Shown: positions 28,224-37,395 of the stretch, piece by piece
Layout of the letters: every line of letters begins with the position of its first letter
Position numbering within the stretch: position 1 is the stretch's first letter
From: Streptomyces lincolnensis
Lineage (GTDB): Bacteria > Actinomycetota > Actinomycetes > Streptomycetales > Streptomycetaceae
Assembly (NCBI RefSeq): GCF_001685355.1
Contig: NZ_CP016438.1
Location: 5,518,001 to 5,582,000 of the forward strand
DNA: 64,000 bases
Reading direction: 5' to 3'
Position numbers and translations under genes: made by a program
Notes under the pieces: generated by a model
Seen by the model: the letters and a program-made list of their open reading frames with translations, nothing else
What the model was told of the DNA's origin: nothing
Database searches by the model: none

Positions 28224-30047
28224 ATGACTGAGAGCAACGGGTCCGCCGCACCTGAGCGGAACGAGGAGATGCCGGACTGGGAGAAGCGCTTCCGGGCGCC
28301 ACGGGTGTCACTGCCCGACTGGGCGGAGGACGCACCGGACCGCTCGCTGTTCGTGTCGAACGCGACGGGGACCTACGAGCTGTACGCCTGGGACCGCGCG
28401 ACAGGCGAACAGCGCCAGGTCACCGACCGGCCGAACGGCACGACGGACGGCGTGCTCTCCCCGGACGGCCGGTGGATCTGGTGGTTCGACGACAAGGACG
28501 GCGACGAGTTCGGTGTCTGGCGCAGACAGCCCTTCGGCGGCGGCGAGGACGAGCTCGCCACCCCGGGCCTCGACGCGTCCTACCCGGCGGGTCTGGCCCT
28601 GGGCCGCGACGGCCGTACGGCGGTCGTGGGCCGGTCGACCGACGAGGACGGTACGACGATCCATCTCGCGCGCACCGGCCAGGAGCCGGTGGAGATCTAC
28701 CGCCACCGCGAGTCGGCCGGCGTCGGCGACCTAGCGCACGACGGTTCGCTGATCGCCATCGAGCACACCGAGCACGGCGACGCGATGCACTCCGCGCTGC
28801 GCGTGGTGCGCCCCGACGGCACGGCGGTCGCCGAGATGGACGACACCAAGGGCGGCACCGAGGAACTGGGCCTGGAGGTGCTGGGCTTCGCACCGGTCGA
28901 CGGGGACACCCGGCTGCTCATCGGCCACCAGCGCCGGGGCCGCTGGGAGCCCCTGGTGTGGGACGTGGCCACGGGCGAGGAGACGGACCTCGCCCTGGAC
29001 CTGCCCGGTGACGTCGGCGCCGAGTGGTACCCGGACGGCTCGGGCCTGCTCGTCTCGCACAGTCACGAGGCCCGCGGCGAGCTCTTCCGCTACGACCTGG
29101 CGACCCGTGAGCTCGTCAAGGTCCCGACCCCGCCCGGCACCGTGTCCGGGGCGACGGCCCGCCCGGACGGCACCGTGGAGTACCTCTGGTCCTCGGCCGC
29201 CGAGCCGTCGACCGTCCGCTCCACCACGGGCAAGGCCGTCCTGGACCCGCCCGGCATGAAGTCCCCGGGATCCGTCCCGGTGGAGGACGTGTGGGTGGAG
29301 GGCCCCGGCGGCCGCATCCACGCGCTGGTCCAGAGGCCGGCGGGCGCCACCGGTCCGCTGCCCACCGTCTTCGACATCCACGGCGGTCCCACCTGGCACG
29401 ACAGCGACGCCTTCGCGGCGGGACCGGCGGCCTGGGTCGACCACGGATACGCGGTCGTCCGCGTCAACTACCGCGGCTCCACCGGCTACGGCCGCGCCTG
29501 GACCGACGCCCTCAAGCACCGGGTCGGGCTGATCGAGCTGGAGGACATCGCGGCCGTTCGCGAGTGGGCGATCGGCTCCGGCCTCGCCGACCCCGCCCGG
29601 CTGGTCCTCACCGGCGGTTCCTGGGGCGGCTACCTCACCCTCCTCGGCCTCGGCACCCAGCCGGATGCATGGGCCCTCGGCATCGCGGCGGTACCGGTCG
29701 CCGACTACGTCACCGCGTACCACGACGAGATGGAAGCGCTGAAGGCCATGGACCGGACGCTGCTCGGCGGCACCCCGGAAGAGGTCCCGGAGCGCTTCGA
29801 GGCGTCCTCCCCGCTGACCTACGTCGACCAGGTCAAGGCGCCCGTCTACATCTCGGCCGGCGTCAACGACCCCCGCTGCCCGATCCGCCAGATCGACAAC
29901 TACGTCAAGCGGCTGGAGACGAGAGAGGCGGTGCACGAGGTGTACCGGTACGACGCGGGGCACGGCTCGCTGGTGGTGGACGAGCGGATCAAGCAGGTGA
30001 AGCTGGAACTGGACTTCGCGGAGAGGCACTTGGGCGGACAGCGATAA
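28224..30047 (+). CDS. S9-family prolyl oligopeptidase-like peptidase
   Basis: 607 residues, cytoplasmic (no signal). The N-terminal two thirds is a beta-propeller with repeats such as GVLSPDGRWIWWFDDKDGDE and TPGLDASYPAGLALGRDGRT. The C-terminal alpha/beta hydrolase domain has the nucleophile GGSWGGYLTLLG (Ser about 466), the Asp in GVNDPRCPIRQID and the His in YDAGHGSLV. It probably cleaves short peptides or acyl-peptides. It is convergent with the channel gene. Confidence 0.93.
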   Translation: MTESNGSAAPERNEEMPDWEKRFRAPRVSLPDWAEDAPDRSLFVSNATGTYELYAWDRATGEQRQVTDRPNGTTDGVLSPDGRWIWWFDDKDGDEFGVWRRQPFGGGEDELATPGLDASYPAGLALGRDGRTAVVGRSTDEDGTTIHLARTGQEPVEIYRHRESAGVGDLAHDGSLIAIEHTEHGDAMHSALRVVRPDGTAVAEMDDTKGGTEELGLEVLGFAPVDGDTRLLIGHQRRGRWEPLVWDVATGEETDLALDLPGDVGAEWYPDGSGLLVSHSHEARGELFRYDLATRELVKVPTPPGTVSGATARPDGTVEYLWSSAAEPSTVRSTTGKAVLDPPGMKSPGSVPVEDVWVEGPGGRIHALVQRPAGATGPLPTVFDIHGGPTWHDSDAFAAGPAAWVDHGYAVVRVNYRGSTGYGRAWTDALKHRVGLIELEDIAAVREWAIGSGLADPARLVLTGGSWGGYLTLLGLGTQPDAWALGIAAVPVADYVTAYHDEMEALKAMDRTLLGGTPEEVPERFEASSPLTYVDQVKAPVYISAGVNDPRCPIRQIDNYVKRLETREAVHEVYRYDAGHGSLVVDERIKQVKLELDFAERHLGGQR

Positions 30048-30060
30048 CTCCGGGTGCGGG

Positions 30061-30115
30061 CCGGTGCGGGGTGGGGTGGGTGCGGGTGCGGTCGCCGTCG
30101 GCTCCGCCCCGCACC
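30061..30115. terminator. Weak convergent terminator candidate
   Basis: CCGGTGCGGGG and CCCCGCACCCGG are complementary across a GT-rich loop between the convergent S9 peptidase and channel-like genes. The loop is long, so support is modest. Confidence 0.35.
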
Positions 30116-30123
30116 CGGTCCCT

Positions 30124-32091
30124 TCAGGTCCCCGCCCGCTCCCTCCGAGCCCGCCGGCCGAGCAGTTCCGCCATGCCTCGCCGGGTGGCCGCCAGCACCA
30201 CCCGGTCCGAACCGCGCAGCACATACGTGTCCGGCAGATCCCACACCAGCCCGGAATCCCCGGGCACCCGCCCCTCCTCGGCCGCCCGCTGCTCCCGCCG
30301 CCCCCCGGCGGAAGCACCGGCCGTGTCCAGGGCCAGCACCCGCCAGGCCCCCGCCCGGAAGGCCTCCCCGACGGTCTTGCCCTCCAGCTGGGGATGGCCG
30401 CCCACCTCCAGCGCGGCGAACAGCAGCACCCGCCGCTCCACCGGGATGGCGCCGAGGATCTGCCGCCCCATCATCGCTCCGGCGAAGGCGGGCGCGGCCA
30501 TGTAGGACACGCTGCGACTGCGCGTGGAGGCCCGGGGGTTCGCGGCCCTCAGGGTGCGGTACACGGCGGTCGCGAAGTCGTCGTCGTACAGGCGCAGGAC
30601 GACGCGCAGGTCCGGCCGTACGGACCGGGCGTAGAGGGCGGCCTCCAAGTTGGTGGTGTCGGCGCTGGTGACCGCGAGGAGGGTGCGGGCGCGGTGGATC
30701 TTGGCGGCTTCCAGGACGCCTTCCTGGGTGACGTCGCCGAGGATGACCGGGACCCGCAGCCGGCGTGCGGTGGGCAGGCCGCGCGCGTCGGGGTCGGCCT
30801 CGACGCAGACCACCGGGATGTGGAGTTCGCGCAGCTGGGTCAGCACCCGGGTGCCGATCTTGCCGAGGCCGAGGAGGACGACGTGGCCGCCGAGACCACG
30901 CGGCGGCTTGCGCAGCGCGGAGGCGGTCCGGAAGGTGCCCAGGGCCTCCAGCACCGCGGCCAGCAGTACAGGAAGGAGCAGCAGGCCGACCAGCCCGGAC
31001 AGGAGTTGGAGGATCTGCCGGCCGGTGGACTGGCCGAGGGCGGGGTCGTCGATGGCGAAGAGATCGAGCAGCGTGAGGTAGAAGGCGCCCAGCGGGTGCA
31101 TGTCGGTGACCAGCCACAGCGCCACCGCCAGCGCGAGCACGGCGCCCACGAGACCTGCCAGCGACCAGCGCAGCCGGCGGGAGAACAGGGAGGCGAACGG
31201 GGGCACGATGCCGCGTCCGGAGGACAGGGCGGGCCCGGAGTAGGACACCTGCTCCAGCACCACGGTCCCGCGTCCGGTGGCCGCCCGGACCGCCGCCGCG
31301 TCCGGCAGCAGCTGCGGCCCGTGCTCACCGCTGCCGTCCGTACCGTCCGCGCCCGTCGGGTCGTTGCCGGTCGGCTCGTTGCCGGTCGGCGAGAGGAGCG
31401 CGAGCGTGGCCAGTCCGGGATCGGCCACCGCCCCCGGGCCCGGCGCCGGCCGCTCCACCGCGCGCAGCAACAGCCCGTCGGTCTGCACGACCTTGCTGGT
31501 GCCGACCAGGGCGGTGGCGGCCAGCGCGGGCGCGGCGGTGTCGGCGTCGGACAGCACGGTCGTGGAGGCGTCGTAGGCCGCGGCCGGGCCCGTGGTGCCG
31601 CCGGTGGCCAACGCGGCCGCCTGGTCGAGGAGTTCCTCTATGTGCTGGCCCAACCGCCGGTTGTACAGCCGCAGGACGAGCCGCAGCCGGGGGTTGATCC
31701 GGCGGGCGGTGAGGGCGGCACGGATGTTGGTCTCGTCGTCGTCGTACACCAGGGCCAGCGCCGCCGCACGGTCCACGCCCGCCTCGACGAGCGCGGCCTC
31801 GGTCGCCTCGGCGGCCTCCACCAGGCGTACCTCGCCGGACGGTTCACCGCCGTTGCCGCCGGCCCGGCTCACGGCCGCGTTGACCATGCGGTCCAGCAGC
31901 GCCGAGGCCGCGCGGGCCCGGCCGACCACCGGAGTGCGTACCGTGCGCTCGGAGGGCGGGACGACGAGCGTGACCTGCTCGCCGTAGACACCGCGCAGTT
32001 CGGCGGCGAGCCGGTGCGCGAGTCCGTCGTCACCGCACACCACCATGTGCGCGCCCGGGTCACCCGGCGGACTCTGATTCGGAAGGCTCAC
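30124..32091 (-). CDS. Channel-like protein with two RCK/TrkA-N modules
   Basis: About 655 residues if it starts at the GTG at 32091 (an upstream GTG at 32094 and longer frames are possible; no strong ribosome site decides). Order: an N-terminal RCK-like module (MVVCGDDGLAHRLAAELRGV; ALALVYDDDETNIRAAL), a spacer, two membrane helices at about 307-325 and 357-378 around FYLTLLDLFAIDDPALGQST, then a canonical Rossmann RCK (VVLLGLGKIGTRVLTQLREL; VILGDVTQEGVLEAAKI) and a TrkA-C-like end. The pore loop lacks the T-x-G-Y-G filter. The layout recalls CASTOR/POLLUX channels; NAD-binding regulation is likely, the ion uncertain. Confidence 0.8.
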   Translation of the reverse strand: MSLPNQSPPGDPGAHMVVCGDDGLAHRLAAELRGVYGEQVTLVVPPSERTVRTPVVGRARAASALLDRMVNAAVSRAGGNGGEPSGEVRLVEAAEATEAALVEAGVDRAAALALVYDDDETNIRAALTARRINPRLRLVLRLYNRRLGQHIEELLDQAAALATGGTTGPAAAYDASTTVLSDADTAAPALAATALVGTSKVVQTDGLLLRAVERPAPGPGAVADPGLATLALLSPTGNEPTGNDPTGADGTDGSGEHGPQLLPDAAAVRAATGRGTVVLEQVSYSGPALSSGRGIVPPFASLFSRRLRWSLAGLVGAVLALAVALWLVTDMHPLGAFYLTLLDLFAIDDPALGQSTGRQILQLLSGLVGLLLLPVLLAAVLEALGTFRTASALRKPPRGLGGHVVLLGLGKIGTRVLTQLRELHIPVVCVEADPDARGLPTARRLRVPVILGDVTQEGVLEAAKIHRARTLLAVTSADTTNLEAALYARSVRPDLRVVLRLYDDDFATAVYRTLRAANPRASTRSRSVSYMAAPAFAGAMMGRQILGAIPVERRVLLFAALEVGGHPQLEGKTVGEAFRAGAWRVLALDTAGASAGGRREQRAAEEGRVPGDSGLVWDLPDTYVLRGSDRVVLAATRRGMAELLGRRARRERAGT

Positions 32092-32240
32092 CACGAGGGG
32101 AAAGACTGCCTCAAAGAGACGGGTGGTTCCACCAGGAGCTGCCCAGGGAGTGCACCATGCGCTGAACGCCCCCGCCTCGCCCGCCGTACTGGAGGGGAGG
32201 GAGACCAGCACCCTTGAGCATCGCCGGAGGTACCTCGCCC

Positions 32241-33257
32241 GTGGCCATCACCAAGCCGGCCCCGCCGGCCGCCGACGAGCGCGCCGGTCCGTCGCGCGGG
32301 AGCGAGGGGCCGCGGCTCGACTCCCCGCTCGCGCTGACCCTGTTGCTGATCCTGCTGGTGCTGGCGCAGGGCCCGATCCGGCAGGCGCTGTCCGCGCCGG
32401 TGATGCAGAGCTGGATGACCGTGTTCGTCGCGGTGATGGTGCAGGCGCTGCCCTTCCTGGTGCTGGGGGTGCTGCTGTCGGCGGCCATCGCGGTGTTCGT
32501 CCCGCCGTCGTTCTTCGCCCGCGCGCTGCCGAAGCGGCCCGCGCTGGCGGTCCCGGTGGCCGGGGCGGCGGGCGTGGTCCTGCCGGGCTGCGAGTGCGCG
32601 TCCGTGCCGGTGGCGGGGGCGCTGGTGCGGCGGGGTGTCGCGCCGGCCGCCGCGCTGACGTTCCTGCTGTCCGCCCCCGCGATCAACCCGATCGTCCTGA
32701 CGGCGACCGCCGTCGCCTTCCCGAACGACCCCGAGATGGTTCTCGCCCGGCTCGTCGCGAGCCTGCTGGTGGCCTGCGCGATGGGCTGGCTGTGGCAGCG
32801 GCTCGGCCGCGCCGACTGGCTGCGCCCGCCCGCCCGCGCCGCCTACGACGGCCAGAGCCGGGGCGCCGCGTTCTGGGGGTCGGTCCGGCACGACGTGATG
32901 CACGCGGGCGGGTTCCTGGTCGTGGGCGCGATGGCGGCGGCCACGCTCAAGGCCGTCGTACCGGAGGAATGGCTGAGCGCGGCGGCGGACAACCCGGTGG
33001 TGTCGGTGCTCGCGCTCGCGGTCCTCGCCGTGCTGCTGTCGATCTGCTCGGAGGCGGACGCGTTCGTGGCGGCCTCGCTGTCGCAGTTCTCCCTCACCGC
33101 GCGGCTGGCGTTCCTGGTGGTCGGCCCGATGGTCGACCTGAAGCTGTTCGCGATGCAGGCGGGCACCTTCGGCCGCGGCTTCGCGCTGCGGTTCGCCCCC
33201 ACCACCTTCGTCCTGGCCGTCGCCGTGTCGGTCCTGACCGGGGCGGTGCTCCTGTGA
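32241..33257 (+). CDS. DUF318 permease (YcgR/YraQ-like)
   Basis: 338 residues with about eight hydrophobic helices. The signature GVVLPGCECASVPVAGALVR followed by ALTFLLSAPAINPIVLTATA defines this permease family. The start is taken as the GTG at 32241 with GGAGG 10 bases upstream; a TTG at 32214 with its own GGAGGGAG site is an alternative. The stop overlaps the next gene (GTGA). The permease and TIGR03943 proteins form a conserved pair in actinobacteria and Firmicutes, probably in metal or thiol export. Confidence 0.88.
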   Translation: MAITKPAPPAADERAGPSRGSEGPRLDSPLALTLLLILLVLAQGPIRQALSAPVMQSWMTVFVAVMVQALPFLVLGVLLSAAIAVFVPPSFFARALPKRPALAVPVAGAAGVVLPGCECASVPVAGALVRRGVAPAAALTFLLSAPAINPIVLTATAVAFPNDPEMVLARLVASLLVACAMGWLWQRLGRADWLRPPARAAYDGQSRGAAFWGSVRHDVMHAGGFLVVGAMAAATLKAVVPEEWLSAAADNPVVSVLALAVLAVLLSICSEADAFVAASLSQFSLTARLAFLVVGPMVDLKLFAMQAGTFGRGFALRFAPTTFVLAVAVSVLTGAVLL

Positions 33258-34024
33258 GCCGGCAGGCCCAGGCGGCGGTCCTGTTCCTGCTCGGCGCGTC
33301 CCTGCTGCACGCAGGCTTCACCGACCTGTACCTGCGCTACGTCAAGGTCGGCCTGCGCCCGATGCTGCTGGCCTCCGGTGCCGTACTGATCGCGGCGGCG
33401 CTGGCGACCGTCTGGTACGAGTGGCGGGCCAGGAAGACCGCACCCGAGCACGCGGAGGACGGCCACACAGGTGACACCGGCCACACGGATCGCACGGATC
33501 ACACCGGCCACGCCCACCGCGAGCCCCGCGTCTCCTGGCTCCTCGTCCTCCCCCTCTTCGCCCTGATCCTGGTCGCCCCGCCGGCCCTCGGCTCCTACAG
33601 CGCCCTGCGCACCGGCACGGCCCTGCAACAGCCGTACGGCTACGCCGAGCTGCCCGCCGACGGGGCGCTGCGGCTCAGCCTGGTCGACTACGCGGGCCGC
33701 GCCGTCTACGACCACGGGCGGACGCTGAAGGGCCGGCAGATCAAGGTGGCCGGATTCGTCGCCCTGGACAAGTCGGGCGCCCCCTACCTGGTGCGGATGG
33801 CGCTCAGTTGCTGCGCCGCCGACGCGCAGCCGGTGAAGGTCGGCCTGACCGGCCGGATCCCGCCGGTGCTGCAACCGGACACCTGGCTGGAGGTCACCGG
33901 CACCTACACCGCCCAGCGGACCAAGGACCCGGTGAACAACGGCCCGATCCCCTTCCTCCAGGTCAGCTCCGCCGCACCGGTCCGGGCGCCGCAGGACCCC
34001 TACGACGAGACTTGGAACAACTGA
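33254..34024 (+). CDS. TIGR03943 family membrane protein, partner of the permease
   Basis: 256 residues from the GTG overlapping the permease stop. Two membrane spans lie at about 5-25 and 35-53. A His/Asp/Thr-rich cytoplasmic or linker stretch at about 62-92 is next (GHTGDTGHTDRTDHTGHAH). A third span (WLLVLPLFALILVAPPALG) precedes an outside domain with RQIKVAGFVALDKSGAPYLV and a vicinal cysteine pair, ALSCCAADAQPVKV. The His-rich stretch and CC pair suggest metal handling. The family function is not established. Confidence 0.87.
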   Translation: MSRQAQAAVLFLLGASLLHAGFTDLYLRYVKVGLRPMLLASGAVLIAAALATVWYEWRARKTAPEHAEDGHTGDTGHTDRTDHTGHAHREPRVSWLLVLPLFALILVAPPALGSYSALRTGTALQQPYGYAELPADGALRLSLVDYAGRAVYDHGRTLKGRQIKVAGFVALDKSGAPYLVRMALSCCAADAQPVKVGLTGRIPPVLQPDTWLEVTGTYTAQRTKDPVNNGPIPFLQVSSAAPVRAPQDPYDETWNN

Positions 34025-34037
34025 GAACAACTGACCG

Positions 34038-34904
34038 CTACACGAGGGCCGTCGCGAGCCGTTCCAGCGCGGCGGCCTCCCGGCTGCCCGCCGCCGCGCT
34101 GAACACGTGCATGACCAGGCCGCTCTCGCCGGGCACGGCCGGCACGTGCAGGGTCTCGAAGTCGAGGTCGAGCAGCCCGGCGGCGGGGTGGCGCAGCCGT
34201 TTGCGTCCGGCCGCGCACATCACGACCTCGCCGGAGTCCCAGATCCGCCGGAAGTCGGCGCTGTCGGCGGCCAAGGCGCCGATGAGCGCGGCGAGTTCGG
34301 TGTCGTCGGGGTAGCGTGCCGCGGCCACCCGCAGCTGACCCACGGCCTCCGCGGCCCGCTCCTCCCACTCGGGGTGGATCTCGCGCGCGGCCGGGTCGTG
34401 GAAGAGGAACCGGGCGTTGTTGCGGTCCCGGCGGGCCGGTTCGGCGAGGCCGCCCATCAGCTCGGCGCCCAGGTCGTTCCAGGCGACGACGTCGAGGCGG
34501 TGGTCGGTGACGAAGGCGGGCAGCGGGGCCATGGCCTCCAGGGCCCGCGACAGCACGGGGCCGACCCGCACCCGGGGCGCGGGCTCGGGCCTGCCGGTGG
34601 CCAGGGTGTCGAGATACCGGCGTTCCGCCGTGTCCAGGTCCAGCGCCCGGGCGAGCGCGTCGAGGACCTCGGTGGACGGCTGGGTCGCGCGGCCCTGTTC
34701 GAGCCGTACGTAGTAGTCCACGCTGATCCCGGCCAACTGGGCCAGCTCCTCGCGCCGCAGCCCGCGCACGCGCCGCCGGCCGCCGCCGTTCAGGCCCGCG
34801 CGCTCCGGCGCGACCCGGCCGCGACGGGCGCGCAGGAAACCGCCGAGCGCCTTGCCGTCCCCGATGCCGATCCGGTTGCCGTCCACGTCGTCCACGCCGT
34901 CCAT
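34038..34904 (-). CDS. HTH regulator with MmyB-like ligand domain
   Basis: 288 residues from the ATG at 34904. The helix-turn-helix is at about 20-85, with the signature RRVRGLRREELAQLAGISVD YYVRLEQGR (Arg-rich RGLRREE motif). The C-terminal PAS-like MmyB domain holds FVTDHRLDVVAWNDLGAELM and RFLFHDPAAREIHPEWEERA. These proteins sense fatty acids or small ligands and usually repress a neighbouring oxidoreductase, which here is the divergent gene 111 bp away. Confidence 0.92.
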   Translation of the reverse strand: MDGVDDVDGNRIGIGDGKALGGFLRARRGRVAPERAGLNGGGRRRVRGLRREELAQLAGISVDYYVRLEQGRATQPSTEVLDALARALDLDTAERRYLDTLATGRPEPAPRVRVGPVLSRALEAMAPLPAFVTDHRLDVVAWNDLGAELMGGLAEPARRDRNNARFLFHDPAAREIHPEWEERAAEAVGQLRVAAARYPDDTELAALIGALAADSADFRRIWDSGEVVMCAAGRKRLRHPAAGLLDLDFETLHVPAVPGESGLVMHVFSAAAGSREAAALERLATALV

Positions 34905-35015
34905 GGATTCCAGTATGCGGGGCCGCGTACCTGGGTCTCGCAGTACCAGGATCGCGGTGCCGACGGTTCGAGGGGGTTCTGGCTGAGCGCCCAACACCCG
35001 GGAGAACGTGGCGGT

Positions 35016-35759
35016 ATGAAGGAAACCGATCACGGCGGGAAGATCCTCGTCGTCAGCGCCCACCCCGAACCCCGCTCCCTCAACGCGGCCCTCACCGCCT
35101 TCGCGGTCGACCACCTCCGTGCGGCCGGGCACGAGGTCCGCGTCTCCGACCTGTACGCGATGAAGTGGAAGGCGACGGTGGACGCCGACGACTTCCCGGA
35201 CGCAGACGCCTTCTCGGACACCGATGACGTACCGGACCTCGGCGCGGATCGTCGGCTGCACGTGATGGACGCCTCCGAGGAGGCCACCCTGTCCGGCCGG
35301 CTGTCCCCGGACATCGCCGCCGAACAGGACAAGCTCCGCTGGTCCGACGCGGTGATCCTCCAGTTCCCGATGTGGTGGTTCTCCGCCCCCGCGATCCTCA
35401 AGGGCTGGATCGACCGCGTCTTCACCAGCGGCTTCGCCTACGGCCCGAAGCTCCCGCCGCCCTACGGCCCGGACGCGCCGCTCTCGGGCCGCCGCGCCCT
35501 GCTCTCGGTGACCTACGGCGCCCACGAGCGGTCCTTCTCGGACCAGGGCATCCACGGCCGTATCGAGGACGTCCTCCATCCGCTCCAGCACGGCCTGTTC
35601 CGGTTCACCGGCATGGCACCGCTCCGGCCGTTCACCGTGCCCGAGGCCAACGCCCTCCCGGCACAGCGGTTCGCCGAGGCACGGGAGGCGTACGGGCGGC
35701 GCCTGGACACCCTGTTCACGTCGGAGCCGGTGCCCTTCGAGGCGCCCGGGCGGGGCTGA
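35016..35759 (+). CDS. NAD(P)H-dependent FMN oxidoreductase (flavodoxin-like quinone reductase)
   Basis: 247 residues. N-terminal flavodoxin fold KILVVSAHPEPRSLNAALTA, then DLYAMKWKA; flavin/substrate loop ILQFPMWWFSAPAILKGWID; RVFTSGFAYG; and SVTYGAHERSF. It belongs to the NQO1/MdaB-like group that reduces quinones by two electrons. It is divergently transcribed from the MmyB-type regulator, which probably represses it. The ATG start at 35016 has GGGAGAACG 7-10 bases upstream. Confidence 0.93.
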   Translation: MKETDHGGKILVVSAHPEPRSLNAALTAFAVDHLRAAGHEVRVSDLYAMKWKATVDADDFPDADAFSDTDDVPDLGADRRLHVMDASEEATLSGRLSPDIAAEQDKLRWSDAVILQFPMWWFSAPAILKGWIDRVFTSGFAYGPKLPPPYGPDAPLSGRRALLSVTYGAHERSFSDQGIHGRIEDVLHPLQHGLFRFTGMAPLRPFTVPEANALPAQRFAEAREAYGRRLDTLFTSEPVPFEAPGRG

Positions 35760-35807
35760 GCGCCCGGGGTCCATCGGAGTTCACCCGGGTCCATCGGGGT
35801 TCAGCGG

Positions 35808-37343
35808 TCAGTTCTCGTTCTCGTCGGGTTCGTTCTCGTCCTCGTCGCCGCCCGGTTGAGGAGCGGTGGGGGAGGGCACGGTGACGTTCGACAGGCCCGT
35901 GGTTCCACCCGGCGTAGGCGTCGCGGCGGGGCTGGTGGCAGGGGGCGTCGTGCCGCCGCTGGGGCTCTCCGCCGAGCTGTGACCGGGGGAGAACCACGCC
36001 ATGCCCGCGAGCATCGCGGCCACGAAGATCACCACGGCGGCCACGGTAGCCACGACCCTCGGCCGCCGTCTCAGGGCACCCCGGACACCCGATCCCTGGG
36101 GTCTTCGGGCCGTCCGGCCATGAGCGGTACGGCCGCCGCGCCCGGCTGTGGACGGCAGCGCGTACGTCGTCGCGGGCCCGGCCTCGGTCGAGAACCCGGC
36201 GCCGCCTCCGGCCACGGCCCCGGACGGGAAGCCACCCCCGGCAGCGGCTCCCGTCGGGTACCCGGCGCCACGTCCCGGCGAGAACCCCGCCCGCGCACCG
36301 GCCGGGGCACCGGGCCCGGCGGCGGCACCGGATCCGGCGGACGGCGTGGACCCGGGCCTGGGCCTCGACCTGGACCCGGACCCAGACCTGGATCCGGACC
36401 CGGACCTGACCCCCGACCTGCTCCCCGCCCTCGCCCCGGTCGCCGGCCCCGACGAAGACCTGGACGCCCCGCCACCCGCCGGCCTCGCATCCGGTCGCGC
36501 ATCCGGCGTCACATCCGGCAGCGGCTCCGCGCGCCCCTCCCACGCCCCGCCCGCGAACCACTCGGCGACCTGCTCGGCCGTGGGCCGGTCCTCGGGCTTC
36601 TTGGCGAGGAGGCCGAGGAGGTAGTTCTCGAAGGCGGGTGGGATCCGGGCACCGCGTTGTCCGGGCGGGACGGGCGCGGTGTCGAGGTGCTGGTGCAGGA
36701 TCGCCACGGCGGTGTCGGCCTGGAACGGCGGCTGCCCGGTGAGGAGTTGGTAGAGCAGGCAGCCCAGGGCGTACACGTCGGCGGCGGGACCGGCGGGCTG
36801 CCCCAGGGCGCGCTCGGGCGCCAGGTAGAGGCTGGTGCCGACGATCTGCCCGGTCGTGGTGAGCGCGCCGGAGGGGTCGTCGACGAAGCGGGCGATGCCG
36901 AAGTCGCCGATCTTCAGGGTGCCTTCGGCGTCCAGGAGCAGATTCGCGGGCTTGATGTCCCGGTGCACGATGCCCTGCTGGTGGGCCGCGGCCAGCCCGG
37001 CGGCGGCCTGGGCGGCGATCCGGGCCACCCGCCCGGCGGGCAGCGGCCCTTCGGTGGAGAGCAGGCGGGCGAGACTGTCGCCCTCGACCAGCTCCATCAC
37101 CAGGAAGAGCCGGCCGTCGTACTCGCCGAAGTCGTAGACCCCCACCACGTACGGGTGGTTGAGCCGGCCCGCGGTCTGGGCCTCCAGCCGGAAGCGGGAG
37201 GCCGCCGTCGGCTCCGAGCCGTGCGGAAGAAGGAGCTTGACGGCCACCGGCCGGCCGAGCGTCTCGTCGACGGCCCGCCAGACCTCCCCCATCGCGCCGC
37301 GCCCGATCGGGTCGTTCAGCCGGTACCGGCCCGCTATCAGCAC
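35808..37343 (-). CDS. Ser/Thr protein kinase with single membrane span
   Basis: 511 residues from GTG. Kinase domain about 7-265: glycine loop IGRGAMGEVW, AVKLLLPHG, HRDIKPANLLLD, KIGDFGIARF, and GTSLYLAPERALG. A Pro/Gly/Arg/Ser low-complexity linker follows (about 285-425), partly a run of Ser-Arg/Gly repeats. One membrane span is at about 429-452 (VVATVAAVVIFVAAMLAGMA). The outside tail is short, Pro/Thr-rich and ends in an acidic DEDENEPDENEN. With no folded sensor domain, activation may depend on partner proteins or on the linker. Confidence 0.93.
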   Translation of the reverse strand: MLIAGRYRLNDPIGRGAMGEVWRAVDETLGRPVAVKLLLPHGSEPTAASRFRLEAQTAGRLNHPYVVGVYDFGEYDGRLFLVMELVEGDSLARLLSTEGPLPAGRVARIAAQAAAGLAAAHQQGIVHRDIKPANLLLDAEGTLKIGDFGIARFVDDPSGALTTTGQIVGTSLYLAPERALGQPAGPAADVYALGCLLYQLLTGQPPFQADTAVAILHQHLDTAPVPPGQRGARIPPAFENYLLGLLAKKPEDRPTAEQVAEWFAGGAWEGRAEPLPDVTPDARPDARPAGGGASRSSSGPATGARAGSRSGVRSGSGSRSGSGSRSRPRPGSTPSAGSGAAAGPGAPAGARAGFSPGRGAGYPTGAAAGGGFPSGAVAGGGAGFSTEAGPATTYALPSTAGRGGRTAHGRTARRPQGSGVRGALRRRPRVVATVAAVVIFVAAMLAGMAWFSPGHSSAESPSGGTTPPATSPAATPTPGGTTGLSNVTVPSPTAPQPGGDEDENEPDENEN

Positions 37344-37395
37344 CTGTTCGTCATCCTCATGCCGTAAGACGTCGCCGCAGGCCGCAACTCACCGC

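Noticed and set aside
34905..35774. Extension of the MmyB-type regulator over the quinone reductase gene
   Set aside because: Antisense shadow; the family N-terminus lies at 34904.
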